Source: Phaeotremella fagi (lineage: Eukaryota; Basidiomycota; Tremellomycetes; Tremellales; Phaeotremellaceae). From it: a DNA stretch of 64,000 nt. The stretch's first letter is position 1. Each line of letters opens with the position of its first letter. Where the stretch lies: assembly GCA_001599715.1 (NCBI GenBank), contig BCHU01000004.1, positions 434,001 through 498,000 on the forward strand, written 5' to 3'. Positions 10,871 through 24,523 of this stretch are shown piece after piece. The position numbers and the translations under genes were made by a program. A model generated the notes under the pieces. That model was not told the DNA's origin. It worked only from the letters and a program-made list of their open reading frames with translations, and searched no databases.

Positions 10871-12652
10871 TCAAGCTCGTGCTTTGAACTTGTTTCCTTT
10901 GTTGGATCCACCACCCCTGGCTCCCCCTCTTCCTCCTCTCCCACCTCCTCCCCTACTATTACCGAATTTGCCTCGTTTAGGCATGCCACCTTCCACAACA
11001 TCATCATCTCTGTCTCTCTCATCTTCAGCTGAGAATCCTTTCCTGCCCGAATCACGACCTCTTTTCCCACCAGCTCCTCCAGTGCCTAATTCTCTCATTT
11101 CTAAAGCTGCCTCTCTACCTGCCCTAGCAACACTTTCACCCAAAACAGCGACAGCATCTTTATCAACATCAAAGGAAACCATTTTCTGTCCTATAGCTGA
11201 TTCGATTCTCTGCAAAATCTCAACGTCGTATTGAGACACTAGCGTGATCGATTTTCCTGATCTTCCAGCACGAGCCGTTCTTCCAACTCTATGCACATAA
11301 TCTTTTGAATTCGTTGGCATGTCATAGTTCTATTCTTCATTTCAGCCCCCGCAAACTTGACTTCCTGGACACTAGACGAGAAACAGCGACTTACGATTAC
11401 CAAATCAACCAATGGGATATCCAGACCACGACTCGCTACATCCGTCGCAACTAAAATACTTCTACCACCACTTTTGAACTTGTTCAAACTCCCTAGACGA
11501 GCACTCTGACTCATTTGACCATGTAGTGGAATAGCCGGGAATCCTAAACGCCTCAACATGATTGAGAGTCGTTGAGCGTCATTGACGGTACGAGTGAATA
11601 TAATCATGGACGATGATGCGAGTTCGTTGGCTAGATAGAATAGATGGGCATCTTTGTGTTTGAGGGGAAGTAACAGATAATGCTGAAGTAGAGTGGAGAC
11701 GGTGGAGTACCTGGAAGTAAGGTTAACATCACTCCAAAGGGTCCATACCGAACAGATACTGACTTGGAAGACACCTCTACTCTGACTGGCTTATTCAAAC
11801 TTGCTCTTTGTAGTTTGGCAACTTTCGTCGTCATAGTCGCAGAGAATAAATAAGTGTTTCTCTCTTTGGGGATGACCTTGAGAATTTTGTCAATGATTGG
11901 CCCGAAATCCATATCCAGTAAACGATCCGCTTCATCAAGAACCTGAATGAAATCAGTATAGACTTTGATGCTGATGATTGAACTTACCAGATATTTCAGT
12001 GCCTTCAACGAGAAGCCTTTTGTGTTCTCTAAATGATCCATCAGACGACCAGGAGTTGCAACAATCACATGCGGTCTCTTTGATAACGCTATGGATTGAG
12101 ACATCATATCCATACCTCCCACGATGACAGCGGTTCTTACACCAAGGGGTGAGCCTAGCGAGGTGATTTGTTGGGAGATCTGATAAGCTAGCTCACTGAA
12201 GGTCGTCATCAGCGGCTATTCGAACGTAGCTCATTAGAATATGATAGGACTTACCGAGTAGGAGCCATGACCAAAGCAAAGAACGGTTGGGGCGATTCCC
12301 AAAGAGCTTGTAATATTGGTAGACTGAAAGCGGCAGTTTTTCCAGATCCAGTTTGAGCTAGACCGATGATATCTCTACCTTGAAGAGCTGGCGGGATGGC
12401 TTCAACTTGTATACCAGATGGTTTCTTGAAACCCAGTGAAGCGCATGTTTCACATAATTGCGGTATGATACCTAAGTCTTGAAAAGACTTGTCTGAGTCG
12501 GACGGTTCTGGAGCATTTCTATCTTCGTCTGAGATGGATGGACTTGGAGAAGGAGAGCGAGATTGGGATTGGGATGGAGAGGGTGATCTTGAATTTGAAG
12601 AAGAAGAGCTGGCCTCCGCTTCTGATGAATGAGAATGAGAATGGTCTGACAT
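10871..12652 (-). CDS. RRP3: DEAD-box ATP-dependent rRNA helicase Rrp3 (DDX47 family)
   Basis: Nucleolar RNA helicase needed for early 18S rRNA maturation. About 490 residues. An acidic and Ser-rich N-tail of about 60 residues precedes the helicase core: Q motif near [13 protein letters not shown], motif I AQTGSGKT, motif Ia APTREL (split by an intron inside the Arg codon), GG and TPGR motifs, motif II DEAD, motif III SAT, motif IV IIFTRT, motif [11 protein letters not shown] and motif [15 protein letters not shown]. The C-tail is Gly/Arg-rich and basic, typical for RNA binding. The short N-tail, and the [21 protein letters not shown] wording, favour RRP3/DDX47 over other DEAD helicases. Start chosen at the Met at 12652; an upstream Met in another frame is a shadow. 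It shares a 523-bp divergent promoter with the NimA kinase. Confidence 0.93.
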
Positions 12653-13175
12653 GAATGGTCGAGGGTTGAATATTGGTCGAGTAGTTCAAAAATTGAAATT
12701 CTGTACTGGAACTTATGTTCAATTTTCAAGTGGCAAAGACGATAAACACGTGGCATAGTGTATCTTTTGAATTTATTTGTTATATTTATTTTGAATTAAT
12801 TCGCGACTGATTTTACCTTTCAGTTGTTGACAGCACCACGTGGGTGGCTATCATTCAACTTGACTGTTGAGCTAAACATTACCTTACCTTCTACTCAGCT
12901 TGTACAAACAAATACAGTACATAACTTGACTTTATCACTTTATTTCATACACCACCACCACCACCACCCTCCCCAAAGCACCTATATCGACTTCACATCC
13001 TTCTCCTTGGTATCGCAAGCAACTAGCAAATCGACAGCACAACATTCCTTAATGTTCAATTAAACATCAATCAACAGACAATCAACTTTTCCAACTTCTC
13101 TTCTATACTCTGATCATCGCCTCACATCTTCAATACTTATTCTCATAGTCCACCCATCTTTCCTCTCACACCGTC
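12653..13175. promoter_or_regulatory. Divergent promoter region RRP3 / NimA kinase
   Basis: 523 bp between two start codons facing apart. Plus-strand sequence near the kinase is CT-rich, with a CAC run at about 12950-12967, typical of a fungal 5' leader. No specific factor site is claimed. Confidence 0.5.
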
Positions 13176-16030
13176 ATGTCTCTTCCTCAACCTCGTCGAT
13201 CTGCAGGTCTACCTGCTGCTTCAACAGGTTATGCCGATGTTTCCGAGTTGGATAAATACAAGTTGATAAGTAATATTGGTAAAGGTAGTTTTGGAGTGAT
13301 CAGTAAGGTCCAACGGATAGAGGACGGAAAGGTAGGTTCTACTTTCATTCTATCATTCATGTGATGGATCTCGTCAGGAAGATCTTGCAAATACAAGCTG
13401 AATTTGTTTCATCCAGGAATTCGCCCTCAAACAACTTGATTACTCGAAAATGACAGATAAAGATCGCAAACAGATCTTGGCAGAGGTGTACGTTCAATAA
13501 CGCTTAATAATTTTCCAATCACTGACACCGATCATAGAGCAATTTTGGAGTCTCTAAAACACCGAAACATTGTTCAACTGATACAGAAAATAAAGGATCC
13601 CAAGAATGAAAGAATATACATTGTTATGGAAGTGAGTAACATTTCTTGCATTCAGCTCTGTACTCATTCACTGTAGTACTGCACATCCGGTGATCTCTCC
13701 AAACTCATTCGGAAGGCTCAACGATCCGATCAACCATTACACGAAGACAAGATTTGGAACATCTTCCTACAAATTACTCTGGCGTTGCAGCATTGTCACT
13801 GGCCTGCTGAGAGATCAAGTGGTGGCCAGCGAGGAAGTGGTGCAGGGTCATCTGGCACTTCGGGGCGATTGAGTAGTGCCCCAGAAGGTACTGCTACACG
13901 TTACCAAGTTCTGCATCGAGATCTAAAGCCGGAGAATGGTATGTGTCAAATACTGTGTGGAAGCACGTCAAACTGATGCCATCTAGTCTTTCTCTCGGAC
14001 GATTTCGTCAAACTCGGTGATTTTGGTTTAAGTAAAGATATGGGCAATAACGCTTTCACCAGCACATACGTCGGAGTGAGTTCTGAGACGATCTTAAGAC
14101 TCGAATACTGACTAGAACTTGCAGACACCACTGTACATGCCGCCTGAAATTCTCGCAGAGAATCGTTATGATACCAAGTCAGACATATGGAGTTTGGGTT
14201 GTTTAATCTTCGAACTATGTGCTTTGGCGTAAGTCGTGTGAAAGGCGATAATGGATTGATTCTAACTCCACCTCTCAGATCCCCCTTTTCTACTGCTCAG
14301 ACGCAAACGGAACTGATAACTATGGTTCGATCCGGTAAACTTCCTTCACTTCCAGGACATATCTCTCCCGCTCTGAAATCGGTTATCAAAGCAATGCTAA
14401 ACCTCAACGTAAGTCTTTAGAAAGTACTGGGGTTGTCTCTAATTCTTCCTTAGCCGTCGAGACGACCGTCAACTCAAGATTTGCTGAATATGGAAGAAAT
14501 GAAGCTTCATCGAAAGCTGTTCACAGTACAAAATCAGTGAGTTTTGATAATCTAACGCACTTCGACTACGAGCTAACGTATGATATAGAACTGCACTCTT
14601 GATGTCACGACGAGAAGAGTTGGGGGTCATGGAGGCAAAATTAGTTGCCCGATCGGCTGCTTTGGATGAACGTGAACGTGGATTGAACAACCGAGAAACC
14701 ATGCTGGAGCAACGAGAACGATCTTGTTCTGAGCGGGAGGAGAAAGCAGGTGAAACTCAAAGGAAGATGGACACAGTGGCAGAAAACCTCAGAACTCAGT
14801 GGGATAAACTACGAGACGAGCGTGAAAAGGATAAGGACGTTGTAGGTCTTCCTGGATTCCCAGAGGAGAGAGGTAAGCAATCAGCACACCATGAACTAGG
14901 TGTAAAACTAATGTCTGAATAGTTCCACCGCGACGAGCATCTGCTGCGCCCGTTAGACCAGCGTTAGAAGAAAGAAGGTAGGTATCACACTACTTGATCT
15001 ATACTATTACTGACCTCGTCTTTACAGCACGCTACCAATTGCAGCTGTTTCTCGTTTCCCTCGTAACCCACATCCAGTTTATGAAGATACTCCCTCCAAG
15101 ATTCCAGCGACCTTCAACGCATCCCCTGTTCCTTTCAATTCACGCTTACTAGGGTCATCCAGCAAACAAGGAACACCTTTAAGACGAAATGCAACCAAAT
15201 CTCTGGGTAATCTTGCTGCAACAGCTCGAGCTGAAGCAGAACGAGATGCTCGATGGGCAGCACAAGTCGATATGATGCCCACCGATATGACTCCGGCCAA
15301 ACAGGTATACCAGTATCCATCGCAGTTCCCTATCCGACAACGAACCAGTATCGGTAGTCCTTCTGAAGTCGAGGGAGTTTATAACGAAGACATCTCAATG
15401 GCAAGTCCCGGATCATCGTTCATGGTATCACCTGCACCTTTCGTCCGTCGACCTCGCCGATCTTCGATAGCGCCAGTTGGAGTTGCTGCCACTTCGTCGG
15501 TCGCTGTGAATACTATCACACTCGATATCGCTGACAAAGCAAACTCAACTTCGATCAGCAACCCTGCGATATCCAGTGCAAACCTAAATCCAACTACATC
15601 AACCACAAATGTACCTCCTACGATGATTCCAGCACCAGTTCCAGCGTTTGTCTATCGAGAAGCAGCAACTCCCGCCAAGTGGTTACCTGACGATCCAGAT
15701 CTTCCCTCCCCCTTCCTTCGTCGAGGAGTTGCTTCAACCACAACGTTTGTTTCTAATATCGCAGAAACACGACAGCCACTAGGATCAATCAACATCCAAA
15801 ATCCGATTGCCGTACCACCAATCCCTACCGTTGTTTCTCAAAAGTCAAAGATGCCCCGAAGTAAATCAGGCGGTCTTCATCAACATGTTCTCAAAGCCAA
15901 TGCTCATCACCAGATGGGAGTTGAGAATGCTTCTTTATCCAAATTATTGGGTTCTAGTGCAAGGACGAGTACGGAGATGGGTCGTGTTAGAGCTGCATCG
16001 GGCAAAGATTCTACCAGAGTAGGGTTGTGA
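13176..16030 (+). CDS. NimA-related (NEK) mitotic serine/threonine kinase
   Basis: NimA-type kinases promote mitotic entry, chromosome condensation and spindle or septation events. About 770 residues. The kinase domain starts near residue 27: glycine loop IGKGSFGVI, catalytic Lys in [26 protein letters not shown], catalytic loop [18 protein letters not shown], activation segment [12 protein letters not shown] and [14 protein letters not shown] Gly/Ser-rich insert of about 30 residues sits just before HRDLKPEN; fungal NimA proteins are known to carry an insert here. After the kinase come a charged coiled coil (about 14.6-14.85 kb: [20 protein letters not shown]), then a long Ser/Pro-rich disordered tail that may hold phosphosites and degradation signals. 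All catalytic residues are present. About ten introns. It is the nimA/Fin1/KIN3 ortholog candidate; no symbol given because fungal names differ. Confidence 0.92.
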
Positions 16031-16223
16031 AGAAGAAGAGGGCGTTGGGTGTTTCATAGTCGGGTTTTATGTCTGTAAAAGCATTCATGTATGATCGGAG
16101 ATCGTCACAATCAACAGGGCTGATCCACGTCGATCAGCACGTATCGACATTGGTCTTTGTCAAGGAAATTCTTCAGCACTATAATAAAGTTCATGCCAGC
16201 ATATAAATGATCTATTCTCCACC

Positions 16224-19200
16224 TTAAACCTTGAAAGGGTTTCCACTTCCGCCCTCTAAAGCAGCCAAACTCGCTTCTTTGACTTTATCCAAATAGCCTA
16301 GAAGTCTTAAAGGTTTATCATCTTTACCAAAGAACTCTTCGTAAACATGATTTTCTTCTGCAGTTACTATCTTGGTAAGATCCAATGCTTGTTGTAAAAG
16401 TCTATTATCGACTGTAAGAGATCGAATCACAATTTTTGCTGCAAAACTACTTACTGAGGGAAATGTACTCTGTTCTCCACTAAACGATCGTGAAGCCTTA
16501 ACACTAAATCAGGGATGAAGACTTGTCTGACCATTCGAAGTTCTTTCTTTCTCGATGATCCTGGCAGAAAGTTAGTCTCCGTTGGCATCAAGAATAACGT
16601 CAATTATAATGATTTCTCACCATTTTCTGATCTGGATGAAGTGTGGAATCGTAACCAGTCTGAAGTGAGCAATTCTATGGTCGCTTGGTGAGTTCTCTCA
16701 ATGGCAGACTGGTGAAGATGTTAGGATCAAATTTTCCTTATTGAAAAAGACTAACCCCTAAAGTTTTCCTCCAATTATGTTGTTCTACTATAGTTGCGCT
16801 GTACATGAAACGATTTAGTATCGTACAAATAGCCAATGAAGTTTCGCAACTTACGTTGATTTTGGTGATCTAGATAAGACTTCGTCGACTTGTTCATGAC
16901 AAGCGAAGACTCTAAACAACTGAATATAGGCAGCATGTTCCAGTCGATGATAATTGGGATCGTCCTCAGAGTCGTCATCCATTTCTACGTCATTTGGAGG
17001 TTGAGCAATGTTAGGAGGAAGACTTTGCAGAAGAGACTGAGCAGCATTTACTTGACCCAGGGCTGCAATGTTCAGCAAGACATCTGGTATGAAGTCCACA
17101 GGTGCACCTACCCAAGAAATATCTGGCTACATCATTAGACTTGATGAGAGCCTCCGACATTGTATCGGGTACCATCGTCAACCACTCGATAGATCTTATC
17201 AGATATACATCCCGCTCGCTGATACCAGTGGAAAAAGATAAGATGTCCGGTTGTCCCTGTGAGAGTGCAGGTATGACCTAGGCGACATTAGCTTTTACAG
17301 CATGTAAAAAGGAGGTTCGTAGACTTACAGAGAAAGCTTCTTCTAATATGATTCGGACCGTCTCCTTGGCGATAACGACAACGTCCAGATTGTGCTGCTT
17401 GGCTTGAGAAAGAGCCGTCCTCCTGGCTTCCCTCGAGGTTTCGGGATCCATGGCTGGATTTTTTTTAATCAGCACCAATTATATCTTTACAGACGAATTA
17501 CTGACCACGAAGATATCTAGCGTAACTCTCTTCCCCGTTACCTTCCCGTAAGCAAGCTGCGTACATTGCAACCAGCTGATCAGTACCTTCTTGTTCAAGT
17601 ATTTGAAGATAAGCCTGAATGATGACATTGGCTGCACTATCTGGTACAGATTGACCTAGTGTCCTCAAAACCAAAACAAGATGGGCGAAGAATCGAAGAA
17701 GAGGTCCAACCAATCTATTACGATCAGCATAGTCTTGAGCCCTGCGTAAAAATCACTTACTCGGGTGACACACTCTCTTCCAGTTCGGGTATTCTTTCTG
17801 CAAACTGATTCAACAAAGCATCTGACCGTCCTAAAATGATCATTCTCTGAGCAACGTGATATGGATCGTGATTGGCTCGACTGCATGAGATTCAGTAATA
17901 TACTCTGCCATTATCAAGGGATCACTCACACCACGGCTTCTTTCTGTACACTACTCAGGCTCTCAAAAACTTGTTCCAATCCCCCTCGGGCTACTTCGAC
18001 ATTTTCTTCGTCGTCCCTGCCAATCAACTTTGCTTCCTGTTCCCAGAATCCACCTAGAACCTGCCAACGTTCGCTAACACGAGATTCGATTCTATGCTGA
18101 ATATGAGCCCATAAATGATCCTCCCACGAATCGCATGCTGGTAACAAAGTTGGCAAGTCTGAGATCAAGGCTGCGTAAAGATGTCTTTCAGATAGAGATA
18201 AGGTGGGCTGGGATTTGTCAGAAGATAATAAGGTAGCAATTTGCCATACTCACATTCTTAGCTATAGCCCGACAACTCTTCTTCCACAATGCTCTTGATC
18301 TGTTTCCAGTCATTGGGGTAGGGACGCTGGACTCGGTCGCTAGTAAGATCAGTTTATTGGTCGAACTATTTCTATTTAGAAGACTTACTAAGACCACCCA
18401 TTGTCCACCTTCTACCTCCCATCAGCGAAGCACCTCGCCAAGGCTCCCCTCCTTGCTCGCAAACTTTGATTGCCTGATCCAGTTCTCCATGTCTGATATG
18501 ATCGAATAGACTATCCAACAATGGAAGTTGGTAGGTTTGATCTTCTCCTGCCAGACCTGGACCATGAGGATTCCGTAATGTAAAGTCTGGATCAAGGGAT
18601 GATGGTTGATTCGCCGTAGAAGATAGTTTCTGAGCATTGGCCCGACGTATTGTGGATGGTAGATAGCCGTGTCGAGCTTCTAATGGAGTTGGTGAATTCA
18701 TGTAAGGTCGACTTTGAAGATGCTCGACAAGTGTCTGTAGAAGTAAACGTCAGATCTAGAAGCCTTAACTTTCAAGAGTAATAACTTACCACCCAAAGCG
18801 ACAATTCAGGATCTTCGTTGACTATACTCTGGATCAAATCCTCAGGTGTAATGTATGGGTTCTGGGATAACAAGTCCGCTGCAGAACCAGCTACAAACGA
18901 AGGGTCTGAGCGATTCATTTTATTACTATAGTTTGTGAAATCCGGATCATCAGTTAATGTGTAAATGTTCAGCAGATTATACATACTCATAAACCGCTCG
19001 CAATAGTTGCCAAGTTCTGTGCTCTGCAAGCAGAGCTGTGAACTCTTCATGCGTAAGTTGATCGTCACCACTAGTGTTCTCAAAGGTTGAAGGATTTGAA
19101 CTTCGTGCTTGTATCCTGTAAAACATTGTGTCAGTCACGAATGCAAATTGAAGTAAACAAACATTACTCACGTCTCCTCAACTGAAGATATCAAAGCTGA

Positions 19201-19350
19201 GATCATACCACCTTGTTCTTCCAAAACAACATCGTAAGGTAAAGGTTTGTCTAGTTGAGAAGAAGAAGCGCCTGGAGTTGAATAATCTTGATGTTTGTGA
19301 TAGTTTGATATGACTTGTGCGAAAGAATGGTAAGGAGATTGAGCAGACAT
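16224..19350 (-). CDS. NUP84: Nuclear pore outer-ring nucleoporin Nup84/Nup107
   Basis: Structural subunit of the Y-shaped (Nup84/Nup107-160) complex of the nuclear pore. Roughly 790 residues over more than ten short exons, rich in Leu and helices as in the alpha-solenoid family. Recognisable blocks: LLDSLFDHIRHGELDQAIKV then CEQGGEPWRGASLMGG (the family's conserved central motif), the acidic WEDHLWAHIQHRIESRV segment, and a C-terminal helical part ending near LAALEGGSGNPFKV. No membrane segment or signal peptide is visible. Start at 19350 gives MSAQSPYHSFAQVI; an in-frame Met 15 codons upstream (19395) exists but adds a hydrophobic stretch typical of leader translation, so it was not used. 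It faces the RBR ligase gene across a 628-bp divergent spacer. Confidence 0.85.
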
Positions 19351-19978
19351 TTTGTTGAGGATAGATGGATATAGAGAGCTAAATGTGATTACCACTACGA
19401 TACTTTATACCCTATCCTATGCTGATCCTCTCTGTACCTCTGTTTTGTTTAATCGTATATATCGTTTTGTACCAATTACTGCAAGTCAGAGATCAGAGAA
19501 GTACTCAACTGCTGTCTATAGTTGTTACCTAAATATTAATGACGTGTCGTTTACTCCCTCTTATCACCTCACTCGAGTGCTCGCTTGATCTCGTCTCCTT
19601 ACTAAGTAATTTGGTATATATACTGTATCGAGCTATCTATCTCTTCCATCTCTTCTCTTCTTCTTCCTTTTCTTTCCATTTATACCTCTATATCATCAGT
19701 CTATTCTTTGTTCAAACTCTCATTTATATTTCAATAACTACAGCAAGCCCACCAATCAGTTCAGTCGCGAGTTAAACTGACGCATTTCGATCTCGAATCA
19801 TAATTCCTCCCGGTCGTCGCTCATATTTGTGAAACCCAGATCTTCAGGATACTTTCTCATTTCAACTCAGCTACAAGTGTCTGATTAGCCTGTTCCATTT
19901 CCAATCGTCCATCGATATTTTCAACCAATTCAAACCAAGTGCAATCAGTGGCGAGAGGAGCGTTGAGTTATCGTAATC
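19351..19978. promoter_or_regulatory. Divergent promoter region NUP84 / Ariadne ligase
   Basis: 628 bp, strongly CT-rich on the plus strand near the downstream gene (about 19600-19700), as in a long 5' leader. Two plus-strand open frames here lack any domain and are rejected. No specific site is claimed. Confidence 0.45.
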
Positions 19979-22192
19979 ATGTCATCAGATGAGGAAAATG
20001 ACTACATGTATGATGACGATGATCTGGATGAAGATGAGGAAATGAATGATGATGGTGAGTATTCTCATTTCTTGCATTTGGTAGAAATTTCATCACAAGT
20101 CTGCAAGCGTTCATGCTTAATAAGCTGAGATTGCTGTGATCCTTTTCTTATCTTGTTAACATTAAGTTTTGTCTTGTGAGTGATACTGACTATTATAGAA
20201 AACGACTCCCTGTCAGATCCTGATGTATACGACGTTCTTAGTCCTACGGTAGATGGTGAGTACTTCTAATAGAAGCAAACAGGCATGACTAACGGAGCCC
20301 GTGACAGATGCTCCAAAGAAGAAACCGTATGATGTGACCTATAAAGTAAAAACTATGAAGGAAATCGTCGAAATGCAACAGAAAGAGATTAAGAAGATAC
20401 AAACCCTTTTAGAAGTTCCAGTGAGCATCGATTCGAGATAAGCTATTGAGAGAGGAGCTGCCTTGCTGATCTCCGATTTAGTCTTCAACCGCTGCTATAT
20501 TATTACGACATTACAATTGGAACTCTGAAAAACTGCAGGAACAATTTTGGACAGATCCCTCCGCTGCCCTCATTGATTCCGGACTATCACCCCTATCATC
20601 ACCAACATCTTCATCTCATCCTTTGCCATCAACATCAAATTCTAACCCAATGGCTTCTCCGAGACGAATGACTCGTGCCACGAGATCAAACTTGTCATCA
20701 CCGGCAAAGAGAAGTCGGCCCACCCCTTCTTCGCCATTCGAATGTCCTGTTTGCTGTATGGATTTCTCGTCTGATGAAGTTGATCAGAAATCACTGGCTT
20801 TGGGTTGCGGACACAGGTTTTGCAAAGACTGTTGGATCGAATATCTCAATGGGAAAATTAAAGGTGAAGGCGAAAGTGGACGAGTTCAGTGTATGGAGAG
20901 CGGTTGTAAAAGGATCGTTAAGGAGGAGGTTGTCGACGAATTGGTCGGTCCCACTGTCTCGATAAGGTAAGCTGCTATGTCCAGGGGAACCATGATCAAT
21001 CATTAACGAATACTAGATATCATGAACTTTTAAACTCGGCTTATGTCGCTGATTCGCCGAGCTTGAGATGGTGTCCTCATCCAGGATGTGAATATGCTAT
21101 TGAGTGTACTCAAGCCCCACCGAGAATGTTGAATCAACTCGTTCCAACAGTTGAGTGTAAATGCGGAAGGACTTTGTGTTTTGGGTAAGTGAATAGTCGA
21201 GGCGTATAGATAATAGCGGCTGATTCCTTCTTTCAGTTGCGGTTATTCAGCAGACCATCGGCCCGTCCTCTGTCGTCTGGTCAAACTATGGGAAAAGAAG
21301 TGTGCGGATGACTCAGAAACCGCCAATTGGCTTTCAGCCAACACCAAAGAATGTACGAAATGTCAATCGACCATAGAGAAAAATGGGGGATGTAATCATA
21401 TGACATGTAAGAAGTGTAAATGGGAGTTTTGTTGGGTCTGCATGGGACCATGGTCAGAACACGGAACCAATTGGTATCAATGTAACAGGTTTGAAGAAAA
21501 GAGTGGTACGGATGCTAGAGACGCTCAAGCAAAGTCGAGACTTAGTTTAGAAAGATATTTACACGTAAGTTGTATAGCCTTCATTTTCATTGATACTGAT
21601 AAAGTCACAGTACTTCAACCGCTGGGCTAATCACGAACATTCGGCCAAACTGGACGCTAATTTTTACAAAGACACTGAGAAGAAGATGGAGCAAATGCAA
21701 AATAGTAGTAACCTTTCCTGGATCGAAGTCCAATTCGCGAAACAAGCTGTAGCTATTGTCATAAAAGCTAGAATAACGTTGAAGTGGTCCTATTGCATGG
21801 CATTTTAGTAAGTTTCATTATTTTAAAATGTTAAAATGACTCGACTGACATCATTCAGTCTCAAACGTAACAACATGACCGAGTTATTTGAGGATAATCA
21901 AAGAGATTTAGAAAGAGCCGTTGAGAATCTTGGTTTTGCCCTTCAAGGTAACCTGGACATCAAAGCCAATCCTCAAATTAGACAGGATATCACCAATCAA
22001 GCAGTAAGACGAGTTTACTTCCTTTGACAATTACTAATCGTGTCTATCTAGGCGTACGTCCAAAAACGACTCGACATTTTGATGGACGACACTCTAAATG
22101 GTTATCTGGAGGTAAGTAGATTTATCTTGATGTGAGACCATCGATGATTAACGACACTGTAGCGGAGATGGGAATTTACAGTCGATGTATGA
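19979..22192 (+). CDS. Ariadne-type RBR E3 ubiquitin ligase
   Basis: Transfers ubiquitin through a RING/HECT-hybrid mechanism. About 560 residues in about ten exons. A very acidic N-terminus ([15 protein letters not shown]) and a UBA-like segment ([20 protein letters not shown]) precede RING1 ([20 protein letters not shown]), the IBR ([20 protein letters not shown], then [12 protein letters not shown]) and RING2 ([19 protein letters not shown]), whose GGC cysteine is the expected catalytic residue, followed by [17 protein letters not shown]. The C-terminal Ariadne helical domain includes [15 protein letters not shown] and WSYCMAFYLKRNN. The last exon is only about 30 nt (RRWEFTVDV then TGA at 22190-22192). 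The order UBA-RBR-Ariadne is that of ARI1/HHARI and Schizosaccharomyces Itt1-like proteins. All zinc ligands seem present. Confidence 0.92.
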
Positions 22193-22461
22193 AAAGTTTG
22201 TTCAACATTTTCCACTTTATATGTCATCCTTATCAAGTGCAGTTGATAATGAACGATATTATATGTAGCTTAGGGTTAGATTATGCAAAGATTACTCGCA
22301 TATTGTTGCCAGAAAAACCAAAATGTAGCATGATGATGGATCCCTGAAACAGCAGCCAAAGAAATTAACTTTGAGTTGATATTTTCAAACACTGCCATAT
22401 TCATTTCTCAGTCCTTTTTTCTTTGTTCGCTTCTCTATTTCTCCCTTACCAATGGCCAATA

Positions 22462-24417
22462 ATGGCTAGAGATCACACACCTGCTCTTCTTCAAGCTATA
22501 GAACTCGTCAATACTCTACAAGATTCTATTCAGCAGTTTGATCTATCCGTTTTGCTCTTCAAAGCACCTGTGATAGATGCCCGAGCTGAACCCAATGGAG
22601 GATGGAAGCAAGATGAGATTCAAGGATCAAAGAAATGGTTTGAGAACGTCAAACATCATCAAGCGGGATTAGAGACTGTAAGTTTTCTTGGTAGGGGATG
22701 TACCCATTTGACTGAGAGAATCAGATGCTCGCTTCTGGTATACCACCCAAAGAAGATCCTTTACCCAACATTCAAGGTCTTGTGACGTGCTGGAAACAAG
22801 TCCTTCTTGCTCAGCGACCTATCGCCGGTCTAAAAACCAGTATGAAGAGTAAAGACAGCGAAGAAGCCTTTGTGGACATAATTGCTCGAGGTGGTGAGGA
22901 GTGGATCAGGATTTACAGGTAAGCTATTTTCCGCTCATTTCCTTGATTGAGCTGACAAGAAATCTTACATTAGCAAGAAATCGAGTCAATTGCTCTCCGA
23001 ATTTCGTGAACAGGATTCATACATCAACTCTGATTCAGATTCTGAAGATGGTGAAGATGGTCACGGCTGCCCATCAGTGCTTACCAACAGTCTTCTCGAT
23101 ACTGCCAATACCCTTTTATCAATTGCGAAAAATTCTGAAAGAATACCTGGGGGTCCGATACCAAAGATTACATTTCGAATTTCGAGGATAGAGGAAAATC
23201 CTATAAACGGTCATGAAGATGCACGAATCGATGAGACGTTCAAATTGTTACGGGACAAGGGTGTGAACCTCGTCTTTGGTGATTTGTCGGATCAAACTCT
23301 AGAAGAATGTCTTCAATCAATTCCCTCACGAAAACAACTTTTACCGTCAATCAAAATAAATCTAGACCCAACAGCACTTATGGGTTTATGCTCTGATCTT
23401 CTTCATTTCCCTTTACCAGAGGATGAAGCTGGTGCTAAGAAACGTTATTTACGTCCTCGAGAACATTTGCTCAAACCTGATAAATACGCTGATGAAGTGA
23501 CCGATGACGATTTTTTGGGTCAAAGTCAGAACAGTCGAGAACTGGTTCGAGGGACGATAGAGGAAATGAGAAATCCTTTAGTTGGTGAAATTAGAGATAA
23601 AATACAAAACGCTATTGATCAACGACTTGAACTCTTTCCAGGGAAACCTGCAGAAGTGGAGTTCTGGACTACCAAGGAGTCGATACAATTTGTCAAAGAG
23701 ACTATCAGCTCAGAAGAGGTCGTTGGTGAAGGGTTAGAACAGAGACGTATGAGACGTTTGATCGGAATGGAAGACGGTGATTTTTGGGAAGATTCTCGAT
23801 GGAAAGGTGAAGAAGGTGTTTTGAGGGATATGAAAGTCAGAGTTTTCGAGGATGAGTATCCGAGGGACATACCAAGGGGATCACATGAACCGTCGGAGTG
23901 TCAGACAGATACTTCCAGGGAAGCTCTTTGTCGAGATGGAATGAGTTCTTTTCATCTATCTATGAAGGCTTTAACGGGTGAATTTTTGGATGAATGGTAT
24001 CGACACTCTTCGACGTCCAGTCACATCACTAGTCAACCTTCGAAACTTCATAAAACTTTTTCGAACCATACCCAAACTACCCTCGAAACAGGTCTACCAG
24101 GCTTTCTTCAACCGAAACGACTACCTGCACCAAAAATTGCAGTTCTTTCACTACCGTTCACTGTAGTATCTCTGCACAGTTATCATAGAGGTGCAGCGGA
24201 GGGAATGACGACCTTGTCAATGGGGAATGTGGTTTTCAGGGATCTGTTCACTCAATCAAGATGGAGAGTCAGAGGTTGGGTTCAAGGAAGCTATGAACTT
24301 GAGATGGCAGAAAGGGATGGTCGCGCTAATGCTGTAGCATGGATTTTACCTTACAGAACTCTGGGCGAAGGGAAGCGAGTCAAATTTGCTAAAGGTGATT
24401 ATTCGTATCCTAAATAG
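22462..24417 (+). CDS. UPF0415 / DUF1308 family protein (C7orf25-like)
   Basis: Function unknown; the family is conserved from fungi to human (C7orf25). About 615 residues in three exons. The N-terminal part is helical (LLQAIELVNTLQDSIQQFDL) and ends in the family's conserved GGEEWIRIYRKKSSQLLSEF, comparable to the GGxxWVKxxxRK block of the animal proteins. An acidic linker follows (DSDSEDGEDG), then the DUF1308 half with VNLVFGDLSDQ and INLDPTALMGLCSDL, the PIN-like-looking conserved Asp-containing segment. The C-terminal half (from about residue 390) is lower in similarity and may be fungal-specific. Start chosen as the Met of MARDHTPALL; an in-frame Met 13 codons upstream (22423) is possible. 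No membrane segments. It follows the RBR gene by about 270 bp on the same strand. Confidence 0.8.
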
Positions 24418-24523
24418 AAAGATAAGAAGGGACAGAGAAACAGATACAAAGTTTAGATTTATAGCAATACCTAGCATACATATACAACTTGAAAACCATG
24501 AAACTTCTATGAAATGATACATT

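Noticed and set aside
10794..11234. Proline-rich 146-residue plus-strand open frame
   Set aside because: Antisense shadow of the Gly/Arg-rich tail of RRP3.
13785..13870. Possible loss of part of the NimA kinase domain because of the Ser/Gly insert
   Set aside because: Fungal NimA kinases carry an insert at this place, and all catalytic motifs on both sides are intact.
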